Positions 38,486 to 56,837 of a DNA stretch of 64,000 nucleotides are shown piece by piece. The number at the start of each line of letters is the position of its first letter. Within the stretch, counting starts at the first letter, position 1. The DNA is from Triplophysa rosa (Eukaryota; Chordata; Actinopteri; Cypriniformes; Nemacheilidae). Where the stretch lies: the NCBI RefSeq assembly GCF_024868665.1, contig NC_079898.1, positions 19,402,403-19,466,402 on the forward strand. Reading direction: 5' to 3'. Below the pieces are notes generated by a model. That model saw only the letters and a program-made list of their open reading frames with translations. It was not told where the DNA came from and did not search any database. The translations under genes were made by a program, and so were the position numbers.

Positions 38486-40135
38486 ATGACAGAAAAAGGG
38501 ATAATCGGCAACGTAAGTAGGCGATGATTTTAGAGTTTATTACACTAAAACTGAATGAATAAGCTTGAATAAAGACTATACCATGGGCTCAAGTATTTAA
38601 CCACATTGTATACATATATGTACATAAATGTAGGCCTATACAAATTTACTGATAAAATTACAATGTTGGGGAATGCGCAAATACGCAAGCTGGGGCTGAA
38701 GGTTTTACGCACTGCTCTGCCAATATAAGAACCTTTATTAAAAGGACCATTTTACATCTGATTTTGCAGTGGTTTATATGGTGTATGGGAGATAGTGATG
38801 ACTTTTAGAAAAATGCAATGAAAAAGCCTAACTCTGATTATATTGTTTGCGTTGTACGCCAGCAGATATTTAAATAAAATACAAATATTTTTACTATTCA
38901 ATATTATTCAATTATTATTCTTCCTACAGGATGATGAATATGTGGGTGAGATCAAAGGGGGTCTACGGCCGTCTATGAGGTTGATAGTGATGGGTATTGT
39001 TCACAAGCGGCCCAAAAGGTTCGTATCAGATACACTTGCGTTCGTTTCTTCACTGTCACATCGCGCCTTATGAATGACTTGGTTCATTGGATGAGACTCG
39101 CCTCTGTTACCAAACAATGAGCCGGTTGTATCGGAGATTAAAAAGTTTAAACATTTCCAGTTCACACAGGAGAATGATGATGACACGCGCATCAACAAAG
39201 AATAATTATCTAGATTTAGTTCATTAACTTAAATAAAATGCAAATTGAACGTCAATGTCATGCTCAGACAGAAAAGCATTTCATTTAAAGCAGTCAGGGT
39301 GCATTTTTGTTTGCCAGAGTGGGAAAGGGTAAATTCCCATGAAGGCTTAACCAGACAGATCTCAGAAAGAGATTGGACGATTCTGGCCATATTTGGCAAA
39401 TAGATGGTTTAGCCAATATGATAACATTGACTAGAAAAACATATCACACTATATGAGTTTTTTTGTTTGTTTTCTGACTGAGCTAAATATGGGGGGTACA
39501 CCTATACCCCTCAATGTCTATGATGGTTGTGATTCTGATTTATAGCCGTATTATTGTGTGAAAGCAAGTATGCAAATTCAAATAGGCAGACAATAAGTGT
39601 TTGTTCTGCACAATTACATGAAAGAATGCACAAATCACTTTTCCTGTCTTTTAGCATGGTAGTGTTAGTGTCATGCCAGTCTAAGATTGAGGAGGATGAG
39701 GAAATCGCGGGTGATGTGGGTTTGGAGCTGAAGGTGAACTTTGCCGAAAAGGCTGTACATCGTAATGCTCGTCTGTCAGGGCAGTGGGGTGCTACAGAGA
39801 CCGCCCTGTCTTTCTTCCCCTTTGCTCCAGGAGAGGCTTTTAAGGTACAGTATGTTTTTGTGTGTTTGTAAATAGTGTTACATTTGATAAAGATCAAATC
39901 TGCTAAAACCTTTATCTAATATCTTGCTCTTTATCATACAGGATGCTTCATACTTTCTGCAGCTTATTTTTGTATTTTTTCTCCCTCTCAGATGGAGATT
40001 GTGTGCGAGCACCAGCAGTTCCGTATTCTAGTGGATGGGCAGCCCTTGTGTGGTTTTGCTCACAGATTTACTCAGCTAGCATCTCTCACTGCTCTTAGAG
40101 TCTATGGAGATCTACAGCTTACCAAAGTGGCTTGA
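38486..40135 (+). CDS. Galectin-related protein (LGALSL-type), single CRD
   Basis: Four exons: 38486-38512, 38930-39018, 39655-39844 and 39992-40135. They sum to 450 nt, a protein of 149 aa, a single galectin carbohydrate-recognition fold. Landmarks are EIKGGLRPSMRLIVMGIVHK, then FFPFAPGEAF, then MEIVCEHQQFRILVDGQPL, ending YGDLQLTKVA. The closest family I recall is the galectin-related protein LGALSL/GRP, whose human gene is on 2p14 near PLEK. This copy sits next to plek2, suggesting an ancient paralogue. Unlike human LGALSL as I remember it, the loop reads VHRNARLSGQWGATET, keeping an HxNxR and a W. The usual galectin WGxExR is only partly present. Likely cytosolic, with no signal peptide. 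Symbol left blank because lgalsla and lgalslb cannot be told apart here. Confidence 0.88.
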
Positions 40136-42036
40136 GCAGGACTGGATGTGTCTGCTATGATGACATTATTTATAGAACCAACTCACAGTTGATGTTTTAG
40201 AAACATCAGCATACTGTACACAGTTGTCTTAAAAGTTCCAAAACCCTACATTGGTTTTAAATTGATAAAGAATTCATTTGAAGTTTGATCTGGGTTTAAT
40301 TTGGTAGTAAAAACAAACCTGTTCAATAGATGAATTGGAAACTAATGTGAAACCAGCTCTACATTTCAAAAACATTTCAAAGCCAGACAGCATAAAAGTC
40401 ACATGTAACATCCAATCCAAATGAATTCTCTCTTCTAATACGCCCTTTTCACATGACGTCACGCATCTTCCGTTCTGCCGCAAAGTAGTGTATCATTACT
40501 TCCGCTAGCACTCCAGTTCATAAGGTGGCGGTAATGCACCTATAAGCTGATTTGCCAACCGCCAGTAAAACTCAAGAAGAAGAAGTTACTTCCGCTAGCG
40601 CCTCAGAATGGAGTTTACCAAGTGGCTTGCACATCTGCCACAAATACGTCTAGATGATGTACAACGTCTTGCAGACAAATTTTCGCTAACGACAAGATCA
40701 AAGCTAGAGAAAGGATACAAATTCTTCGTTGAACAGTACCTGTTTGATTATGAAGGTAAGTGTTTTGTTTTCTTTTTGTGTAAGCAAAGGTGCTAGGATA
40801 AGTACTTGAATACGTGTTCTGTCCGTTTTTTTTCTCACTGTTGTTAAATTCCAGTGCCACGGCAAAATGGAAGCTCTTCTTCTTCTTCTTGTTTGTTGCA
40901 AGACGGATGTTATGATACACTGCTTTGCAAAAAGGCGGAAGTTAAGTGACGTCATTGTGAAAAGGGCGTATTGACATGTCCTGCATACCTTTTCATAAAC
41001 ACTAATGTAGAGATTTTAATCATTTTTAGCTTAATCCCAACAAGGAGATCTTAAATTTTAATATTGAATCTTTTTTAAAAAGTAACTAATGTACCACCTT
41101 ACTGTTTTTGTTTGCTGTAGATGTGGTTAGTGGCTCTTTGATACAGCAGCAAAAGTGCCTTTATTTGTTCTTTTAGATGCACTTATACAAAGCAGAAATT
41201 TAGGTGTTTGTAGTTGCAATTGATGTAACTTTATTTTTTGCACCATGGCATTTATAACTGACACCCGAATGTTCACTATAAAATCCAATGTCCTGCAATT
41301 ATATTGATTTGAAGAAAACTGACTTAAAGTCCTTTTGAAGCCTTGAGCTCACGGTGCTGTCACTTTACTGTCAAATGCTGCAACTTAATCATGTATTAAA
41401 TGAGTGTATCATGTTCATAGCAAGTTTTACTTTTACATTTACTTGTACATCTTTTACACTAATAATGGCAATATGTAAACAGTAAACGTTCTTAAAGAAC
41501 CTTTCCGATTTGAGTTATACATTTTAATGTGTGTGTTGTGTGTGAGAGAGTGTGTTTGGGCATGTACAGTATTGGAAAGACACCCACACAATCATACGTC
41601 TGTGTGTGTTTTGAACCATAGCAACAAGCCAACAAACTTGTGCAAGGAATAAAGTCAGTTCTGTTAAGTAACTTCCTGTCAACTAGAAGTGGCAGGTAAA
41701 AACATTCTCCTTTACAAAACATCATGCATTTCAAAGACATGCTTCATATACATTTTTGCTACATTTATTATAACATAACAAAAAGCACATTCAAAAACAC
41801 TGATCAACTAATTAATTGTACATTCACTGAATGCGTAAACTTTACCGGCTGTATATTCTAATATATCAAAACTAAACTGTCCCATATAATAATTCTTATT
41901 AATATAACACTAAAGACACACAAAAATACAATTGTTAAACAGCACACGCTCAGATTTGTCAACTGAGATTTTGTGTAACAAAAAGTGGTTAATTCATTGT
42001 TAGGGTTGGTTTGTTAAATTTGCAGTGTAGTGACTG
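40136..42036. other. Convergent spacer between the galectin-like gene and plek2
   Basis: Contains the galectin-like 3' UTR, a 532-bp transposon (40439-40970) and the plek2 3' UTR. A plausible plek2 AATAAA on the minus strand is tttatt at 41764-41769, about 270 bp past its stop codon. Nothing else gene-like is seen. Confidence 0.6.
40439..40970 (+). mobile_element. 532-bp DNA transposon with a spliceable mini-ORF
   Basis: Termini TACGCCCTTTTCACATGACG and CGTCATTGTGAAAAGGGCGTA are inverted repeats. Inside, an ATG at 40608 opens a 50-codon first exon beginning MEFTKWLAHLPQIRLDDVQR and ending at a consensus donor (GAAG/GTAAGT, exon end 40755). A pyrimidine tract and AG at about 40852 offer an acceptor that keeps the frame for about 27 further codons. 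The peptide resembles, from memory, the N-terminus of SWIM/YqaJ-type transposon proteins (LEKGYKFFVEQYLFDYE). It looks like an internally deleted derivative of an autonomous element. Confidence 0.7.
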
Positions 42037-45000
42037 TTACATCACTTGTCTGATAGCTTGGATCCAGTCCATTCTCTCCTCGTGTGTTGGGGCTTGGATG
42101 TAATAGTGTGTGTCCGTCTGAGTGATGATTTTGAAGAGATTCCCTTGTATTTTACCTTTAACACCTGAAGATTATAATAGAGTGACCATTAGCTTCTGCT
42201 CACAGAGAACATGTAAACATCACTGTTACCATGACAACAGAACCTAAATTATTTCTTATGTTTAGCATTTTCTGTATTGCTAAATCTTTCTTTAATTCAG
42301 ACAATTACGATGTGAACACTTGTTAGTGTGGAAACTCCCAATAAAGCTTTCCCATAGAGTAACAGTAATATTAGTGATCCAGGAGTAATCACACCTCAGA
42401 GAGTTGAGAGGCATGAGACAGGTGTGACTCACCTGAGGGTGTGCCATTATCATCCAGTGCAGACACCAGACATCCGCGCAAAGATATACTGCCAACTGGT
42501 GTGATGTCATCCTACAAAGGGTGGCCATTACATGAAATATACAAGTCAGCACAAAAATAAACCGCACATGACACAATATATTTCAGTACTTTATCTGTGA
42601 CACAGGTGTGTATTTGCCTGTACTTTATAGGCACTCTCACCTTGCTGGGGTCATAGTAGTGCAGAAAGCCAGGCTCCGCCCTTAACACAAACAATCTCAC
42701 CTTCCAGTTCTTCACCTTGTGGCCCTGACACACAGATACACAGGTGAGCACGCACACACAGATAGTTGGCAATACAGAAAATCACATTTCAGTCAAGCCC
42801 ACTCTTGAAAGTGGAGTGCTCACCTGTTTTAACAGGTAACCTCTCTTTACTACTTTGCCACTCAGCTCCACCGCAGACAAAGACTTCTCTGCTTTCACAC
42901 TACCTCTCTTCTGGAAGCTCTGAGACTGTGGAAGAAGTTATATACTTTTAGTTGAGTTAGTACATCTTAGGCTTAATACTCAATCTTTTGGTACAGTATA
43001 TTTTGAGATACTTCAAATCTACTTGAAACGCAGTTACAAAGGTTATATAAGTATAAAAATTAATGGCTTAATAGAAATAATGCAGTATACGTCGTTAAGT
43101 GCAAATATACTGTAAACTACAGTATAAGAATGATGTTATGTTCACTTAAAGAAAACTACTGCACTATAAATTTACTTGGCGTATACTTCATTCACTCTAA
43201 AAACAGCTATGTGCTTAACATTTACTACTATTGCACTAAAAGTATACTTGAATTTTTTTGGAAGATTATAAACTAAAAAAGTGGGCCAATTTAGTCCCAA
43301 GTGGTTCTGAAATAGTACACTTACTAGTACATTTATATTAGTCTACTCATTACATAAAGAATACACAAAATTCAAACAACCTTTTACCAAAGTATACCGA
43401 ATAATGAAATGTGACCCTGGACAACAAAACCAGTCTTATGGGTCAATTTGTCGAAATTGAGATTTGTACATAATCTGAAAGCTGAATAAATAAACCTTCT
43501 ATTGATGTATGAGTTGTTAGAATAGGACAATATCTGGGTGAGATACAACCGTTTAAAACTCTGGAATCTGAGAGTGCAAAAAAATCAAAATATTGAGAAA
43601 ATTGCCTTTGAAGTTGTTAATCAGAGGCACTGTTGCAGACCATCCACTCACAAAATTAAAGTTTTTATATATTTAAGGTAGGAAATTTACAAAATATCTT
43701 CATGGAACATGATCTTTACTTAATATCCTAATGATTTTTGGCATAAAAGAAAAATCGATAATCTTGACCCACACAATGTATTTTTGTCTTTTACTAAAAA
43801 TGTTCCCGTGCTACTTAAGACTGGTTTTGTGATCCAGGGTCACAAATTAACTTTTTGTAAGGGCTAACACAACTAACACGTGACATTCGGTTTAAATTGT
43901 TTTGTTAGACTCCCCTTTAAAACTACAAAACAGTGTCATGATTGTGAGCTTCAAGCTCCATAAAGTCAAAGTGTCATGCATAAATTGCGCTATTTTCCAA
44001 GCCGTTTGACAACTCGCAAACTGCAGTTTGAGAACCATAATAAACACAAATCTGGAAAAGAAGAAAAGAACTTACAAAGCAGTAGAGTGCAGTGGAATCA
44101 TCCAGAAACTGCTCTCCTAAAGCAGCGTTACGTTGAGCATCTGCGCTTCTTATTCCGATAGGCCGCAGAGAACCGTCATCCAGGAGAGCAGAGGCTAATG
44201 TTACTGCCTCCACACGGGTCAGAGACAGCTTATTAAACACAAGCCAATCCACCACTGCTGAGCCTGTACACACACACAAAATAAGATTATAACTATTACA
44301 ATGCAACTAAATATTTAATGTACACGCAGAGCTATTGTATAATAGGTGTCTGACCTGAGAAACAGTTGGTGTAAGAACTGCCCTGTTCAACATGGCTGCA
44401 TAGCCGAATACCAGTGTGCACATCATACATAGAGTCCACCACCTGACTGATCAGAGATGACATACACATTGTTAGCTTCAAACAACAAAAAGAAACATAC
44501 GGTACACTGACAGTATCCAAACGCATGTTACCTGAGATTGACATTGTGAAGTTGGAGGGACGTGGAACCTTTATTCTGTGATGAGGATGGGGTCTGTGTT
44601 TTATGTGGGTTGAGCTTCTGTACTGCTGCGCCAATTGCTTCAGCCCATTCATCACGCTCCTCCCTCTTGCACGCCTCCAGGAAGTGCTCTTCTGAGGTGC
44701 TGGTCTGCAGCCTCAGCACCAGCTGCAAGAGGTAAGGCATGTGGTTACTATGACAACAGCCTTAAAAACAAAATATATATTAAAATGCTCATAAGTTTAC
44801 AATGATTCAAGACTTGAAGTTGAAATGTAATAGCTTATCAGAAGTTAGCAGATGCCACATGAGCACAGCCAATCACAAGACTGGATTCCAAGATTGAACA
44901 TTTATTACAAACCATCATAGTTTTAAACACACTACGTTGTTGTTATTGATCATAAGTGAATTGATTTCAAGGAAGGTACAGGCTACATAAACTTGCCTAA

Positions 45001-45660
45001 ACATTTAGAAAACTCTTTAAAGCTCTTTAAAGCTTAAAGCTATTGGGAAATAGAGTCGTGTTCCTGACATGCTAGAGCATGTGATTACAACAAAATATAA
45101 CAATGAAGGGCTAAATCATATAAAACATATGTTAAGAACATTGACACCCCGAGGCTGTGAACAATTAAATCGAAAGACACACCCAGTGCTACTGTTCATG
45201 GTTTAATCTGCACTAAACCATTGATAACAAGGCTGGAGAAGTTGTGTTTAGAACAAAGTCCACATTTATGAAGTTTGTTCATTCATCTGTTTTCATGATT
45301 TGTAGATTAAAATGTGAAAAGAGCTCTATACTACACTTGATTGTCCGCACTTACCGGTCGGTTCTCATACTCCAGGTAAGGACAGATGATGTTGCAGTTG
45401 TTTAACGGTATGGTCCCTCGATGTGACGAATCGCGTTTTCCACTTTCGTATTTATAATACAGAAGTCTGTCCGGTTTAAGTACAAACCAGCGAACTTTCC
45501 AGTTGTGAACCACGTGGCCCTGAAAATAACATCAAGCGTTATTAATTCAGTTGCGTGCGATTGGAAATTCATTTAACCAGACGCGTAGAAATGTTTGTCT
45601 TACCCTTTTCACTAAAAACCCCTCTTTAAGAACGGATTTATTTTCTGATTCTGAGCCCAT
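42037..45660 (-). CDS. plek2: Pleckstrin 2, complete
   Basis: A PH-DEP-PH adaptor that binds PI3K-generated phosphoinositides and organises the actin cortex in spreading cells and erythroblasts. Exons: 45660-45604, 45519-45355, 44722-44532, 44446-44355, 44263-44076, 42919-42824, 42724-42641, 42511-42433 and 42164-42037. They sum to 1080 nt, a protein of 359 aa (human 353). PH1 is at about 5-105 (KEGFLVKRGHVVHNWKVRWF). The DEP is at about 140-225 (VVDSMYDVHTGIRL, SGSAVVDWLVFNKL, EQFLDDSTALYCF). PH2 is at about 245-353 (GYLLKQGHKVKNWKVRLFVL, DTHYYIQAPTHEERMDWIQA). The exon 4 acceptor must be the AG four bases upstream of the obvious one for the frame to hold, giving VNLSQVVDSMYD. Both PH domains keep the basic KR/K...W pattern. 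Plek2 rather than plek because of the DEP/C-terminal sequence and synteny. Confidence 0.95.
43411..43843 (-). mobile_element. 433-bp MITE with GTGACCCTGG termini (copy 2)
   Basis: The reverse complement of the element at 1966-2399, with only scattered differences along its length (for example gaacgttt versus gaaggttt). It lies in the plek2 intron between exons 42824-42919 and 44076-44263. Termini are GTGACCCTGGACAACAAAAC and the matching complement CAGGGTCAC. Confidence 0.85.
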
Positions 45661-46306
45661 GTTAACGTTACCTGTCTGACTGCGAGTCAATGCAAACAGG
45701 TAAGAGCATCAGGTATTTTATAGCACCTGCGGAATTGTCATATGCGTCAGTGTGTAGTCTACACCCCACGCAATCCAGCGCCTCCAGGTGTACAGTTCAA
45801 CACATGTAATCAACACGAAGAATACGGGTTTACTGAAATCACACAATTTAAAAGAGATAAATAACTGAATTATGAGCATTCATGCTTGATGTGTGCCACG
45901 CGTAGTTCAATTATTTATTATAGTTCTATCTTACAACAAAGATGGGGTAGTAGTATTGGGAATTCCTAAAGGGGGCTGTGATATGAGTCACCAAAACAGA
46001 CCAAATTGAGTCATCGTTCCAGCTAAGGGGAGATTCATAATCTACATGACCGGATGTTTGTTGCTATGGTAATACTTTTTAGCAGTGAAAATAAAAATCT
46101 TAAAGTCTGTCGATTCATTTTTTTGTCAATACAATCACAACGTTAACAATCAAACTAAATAAATAGAATTCGTTCATTCATTCATTCATCCATTCAGTCA
46201 ATACGTGGATTATGTCAAAAATTGGTCGTTTTGAATATCCAAAATGTTTTAGAAAACTTTTATTCTGTACATTTTTGTATTTTATTCTATACAGAATAGT
46301 TTAAAC

Positions 46307-46585
46307 CAGTGGTTCTCAAACTGGGGGCCCCAAGATGGATCCAGGGGGCCACAGATTTTGTGGCATTTTATGAAATACAGAAATTTATCATAGATTTTAT
46401 GCAATCAAACATCAGAAAAATGACACCACCAACCAAAAGAATTGAGGTTCCAGCATTGTATAACTGAATGTTTTTGGTTTAATTAAAATTCTAAGTTTAA
46501 GATTATACGTCTTTATATGGGGTGCCGCAAAGCGATGCACTTAACACAAAGGGGGCCTTATAACGAAAAAGTTTGAGAACCACTG
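46307..46585. mobile_element. 279-bp hAT-type MITE with 8-bp target duplication
   Basis: Termini CAGTGGTTCTCAAACT and AGTTTGAGAACCACTG are 16-bp inverted repeats with at most one mismatch. They are flanked by the identical 8-mer GTTTAAAC at 46299-46306 and 46586-46593. An 8-bp duplication with CAG...CTG ends is the hAT signature. No transposase. Confidence 0.88.
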
Positions 46586-47629
46586 GTTTAAACAGACTGG
46601 CTGAAAGGACAAATTACAGACAAACACGTCTTTTATTCTAAAGAAAAAAATGCAAATTGCGTTTTTAATTGCCTGCTGACAAAGTTGCGGTGAGAGATTC
46701 TAACACATTCTGTGTGTGGATCATGTGTTTACAATGCAGCGGGCAATGTTTCTACATGAACTATGAAAAAACTGAAACTACGATGGGAAACAGACGCATA
46801 TTTTTCCTCCACTTCTCTTGAAGCCCAATAGATGGTGATATTGTGCTACAATTGAATTTTGTGTGAATTTTGTCTTAACTTACAGTACTGTTATCTGTTT
46901 TAATAGAATTAACTGACACATTAGTTGAAACAAGTTACATCTTAATTAATACAAAATGTGCTTGTGGGAATTAATGTTTATCATAGAATACCAGACCATA
47001 ACATTTCTGCTAATACACTTAAGACAGCAAAGACATAAAATGAAGAGATAAATATCTGGTTAACCTATTTTTGTGACAACAGATATTCAAAGCTCTGATT
47101 GCTTTTCAGGTGTTATAGAATTATAAACCAGTTTTGAAAGAGAGCCTCACTGAAAACAGACTTCGTTGTGGACTTGGGGTGTTGATGCAAATAAGTGAAT
47201 TCTCGAAGCGTGTGAACTCAGCGTGAGGAAGTTTGTGAGGAATTCAGATCCTGGAGACGGTGCTGAAATCTAGGATCTGTCAGTCCTCTTTTAATTGAAA
47301 ACACAGTGGAAACACACGCATGCAACTCCACATGGTCACAGCTGTTAAAGTGTGAGTGTATGTGGTCAAGAGGGGGATTACTGAAAAAGCAAAAACATTT
47401 TTGCCAAAGTTCTCAGAGCTTCTCACTCTTCCAATCTTTCAGTCTTCTTGTATATATCTCTATACATATCAGTTTTATAACTCACTTCCTTTGACCTTGG
47501 GTTTCATTTAATTAATAGATTTGACAAGAGAATTGCAGCTAAGTGTGAGGACACGTTTTTGCGTGCGCTGTCATATCTCCATTTATTAACTGGTTGTATG
47601 ATTGCTACAGACACAACACATTCAATTCA

Positions 47630-47840
47630 CACGCACGCACGCATGTTGGGTTTCCATGTTTTATGGGGACATTCCATAGACGCAATGGTTTTATACTGTA
47701 CAAACTGTATATCATATTCCCTAACCCTAACAATCACACACAACTGTCTGCTCTTTTAGATTTTCACAAAAGTTAATTCTGTATGATTTATAAGCTTGTT
47801 TCCTCATGGGGACAAAAAAATGTCCCCACAAGGACAAGGG
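47630..47840. repeat. Interspersed repeat with GGGGACA hairpin
   Basis: Carries 'acgcacgcacgcatgttggg', 'ccctaaccctaac' and, at 47808-47827, GGGGACAAAAAAATGTCCCC, a short hairpin. The same word set occurs in dispersed fish repeats that I recall; no ORF. Confidence 0.5.
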
Positions 47841-49760
47841 TTTTGGATATTGCCATCTTTGTGGGGAGTCAGCTGTTTTGCTGGGATTTGCTATAGGTGG
47901 AAGAAACCGAGGGTGATGGGGGTGTGTCTTGAGGAATAACCATTAACACTGTTCAAACAGTCAACAATCCCATAACAATCCTGTAAATTTTGACGCAAAT
48001 CATGACGTCAGTTAAATCAAACATCCGGATTTAGAAGCAGCGCTCAGAGGCCATAAAACATTCAAATTGACATGAACTGTTCATTACTGTTAACAAATCT
48101 TATAGGACTACAATAGAAATGTTTACATAACTTTGTCTTTTCTGAATGATGCAGAGTAGCACATTTCAACTTCCAAATAGAAACACAGAGATGTTGTATG
48201 CTGTAAATTAGATCTGTAGTACTGTGATTACATAAGTTTTTACACAGATGAATCAAATTGTATATCTATTAGAACTTTACCATCTGTCGTGCACAACTCC
48301 ATACTCATGTTAGGCAATCCATACTGTACAAACCACCAAATTCTCAAATAAAATGATTGTAACATTGTTACTCTGTTCACACAATGAAATGGCATAACAA
48401 AAAATCCATATAATGTCCCATTGTTAAAGATTCTTTCACAAGGTGATTTGATAAAACGTTTAATCGCAGTAACATCACGATGCCAGATCAGACAAAATGT
48501 GTAAGCACAAAATAAAGCCAGTAAGCACAAAATGTTGTTTCTTACTTCTCTGTTAAAATACCTCCTACATAATATCACATCATGTCTACTGAACTAGCAA
48601 CACTTAACACAATATGCCTGCTTAAATATGAACACAAATATGAACACTCTTAGATACTTGATGCTACTTTTACTGTACCTGTACAAAAATGATTGCTTAA
48701 AAATGACGACACCTAGATAGCTAGGTCACCTTGGTACAAAACATGCAAGAAAGTGAAATGCCAGTCTAAACAAAAGTCTCTTTGTTGCAGTCTTTTGCTG
48801 TATTTCCCTTTCGTTTGAGCTTGCTTGCTCTGTGAAAGGACAGAGGAGGCAAAGTGAGGGATTAAGTTCCACTTGGATGGGAATGTAACCCAAGCCCTCA
48901 CAAACTTCTAAAAATAAAAGCTTTTTCAAATAGTATTCAGCCCCAGAGGAGAAAGCAGATATTTACAGATATTTAACCGGACTTACAAACAATCATTCAT
49001 CATCATGAAATCACTGCAGAGATGTGTTTTCAATGTATTAACTCAACAGTACTGGTGTTATATGGGGATGCCTGGAGAACAATTCTAACACTTTATTTAT
49101 GAATTCTGAAAAATATTAGCTGACTGTCTAATAAATCTTCTTTGACTAAATATCTGTGCTGCTATCTGGACATTAGTACAGCTCTGTTAAATGTAATCTG
49201 TTGTGTCTTATCGTAGCTAACTTTGTATTATGTGACCTGCTCTTATATACACAGTATGTAATGTTTTTAAAGTTTTATACATCAATAAGAAACATAAAAA
49301 GGTAAACTATTTTGCTATCTACAACTTTCTACATCTATCTACAAATTACAGCACACATAAAAAAGCCCTGGTTCACCTGGTGCTCAAGGTTAGATAACAT
49401 ATAAGCAAAGAAAACAAAAAGACTTCTTAACTAAATAAAGGTTCTTTACATATGTGTTAGTCCAATTATTCAGTTTTTGTTTAGCAAATATATAATGTTT
49501 TTAAATAAACCAAAAGTAAAACTGAATGGATTTGCCAGTGATCACAATGAATTATCCTTTACAATGTTTCCTTTGTTTTGAGTGTTCAGGAAAAGTTGAT
49601 AAAAAATAGTTGGGTAGATAAAAAAAAACGTAGCCACTACAATTGAAATTGAATTATCAAAAACACAAATTGATTTTCTTTGGAAGTTGTCTTATAAATG
49701 GCACGTGAGCATACCAGTCCAGTTTACAACTATATCTCTCTTGTTCATTTCTTCTCTCGT

Positions 49761-56196
<6,436 letters not shown>

Positions 56197-56580
56197 GTTG
56201 TGGATCTACACAAAAATCGCATAGCAATAACGTAAAAAAGAGAGGAATGAGTAAAGGAAAATAATATAAATAAATGTATATTATGTACTCAGCATTTAAA
56301 ATAAATAAATTCATTTAAAACAACTTCTAAAAACACCGTGTTATGTAAACAAGAATTGCCTAATCAATTTTGATTCAAAAAATGTTCAAACAAATAATTC
56401 ATAACGCATTTCACGTCTCATCATTTTTCTTTTTGCTGGTTTTGGTTTTTGTCTGTGCAGTTTAAGACATTATTAGTAGAGTGTGTCATAAATAATGTTG
56501 TACATACCTGTGCTGTTGTCCACACGGAGTAGATAACGCACTAAACTCACGAGTAGGCTACAGCAGGTGAATGTGAAAGC
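56197..56580 (-). promoter_or_regulatory. tc2n: tc2n leader and promoter side
   Basis: An acceptor ('gtgtag' on the minus strand) precedes the ATG by 8-9 nt. A donor CACAG/GTATGTAC lies around 56513-56507, which suggests an untranslated first exon starting near 56514 and extending rightward. No TATA box or CpG island is evident. Inferred from splice motifs. Confidence 0.4.
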
Positions 56581-56837
56581 CTCCAGTGAGAGTGAAAACT
56601 TGTGCTTGTGTCTGGGTCATAGCGCCCTCCAGACTACACCCTCCTATCTCATAGCACTCTAACGATTTGGAAAATCAGAATAGAGCATTTGATGGACAGG
56701 AATACAATTTCAGGCCTAATATATAAAACACATACACGCATAATTGTTGTTTTATGGTTATTTTGTTATTATTTAACATTTAATAACGTTTAATTACATT
56801 TTCTCTTATGTATTGACATGGACCCGAAGTCTAAAAG

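Larger units (their letters stand above)
45661..49760. other. plek2-tc2n spacer
   Basis: Four kilobases, AT-rich, without a convincing coding exon. It contains the plek2 promoter side, a hAT-type MITE (46307-46585), a repeat with telomere-like CCCTAACCCTAAC and a GGGGACA hairpin (about 47630-47840), and presumably the tc2n 3' UTR at the right end. Open frames here are short and do not resemble a family I know. Confidence 0.6.

Noticed and set aside
39511..39897. 128-codon minus-strand ORF
   Set aside because: Antisense of galectin-like exon 3 plus flanking intron.
48240..48578. 112-codon minus-strand frame in the plek2-tc2n spacer
   Set aside because: AT-rich, with no recognisable domain, splice context or codon bias; treated as chance.
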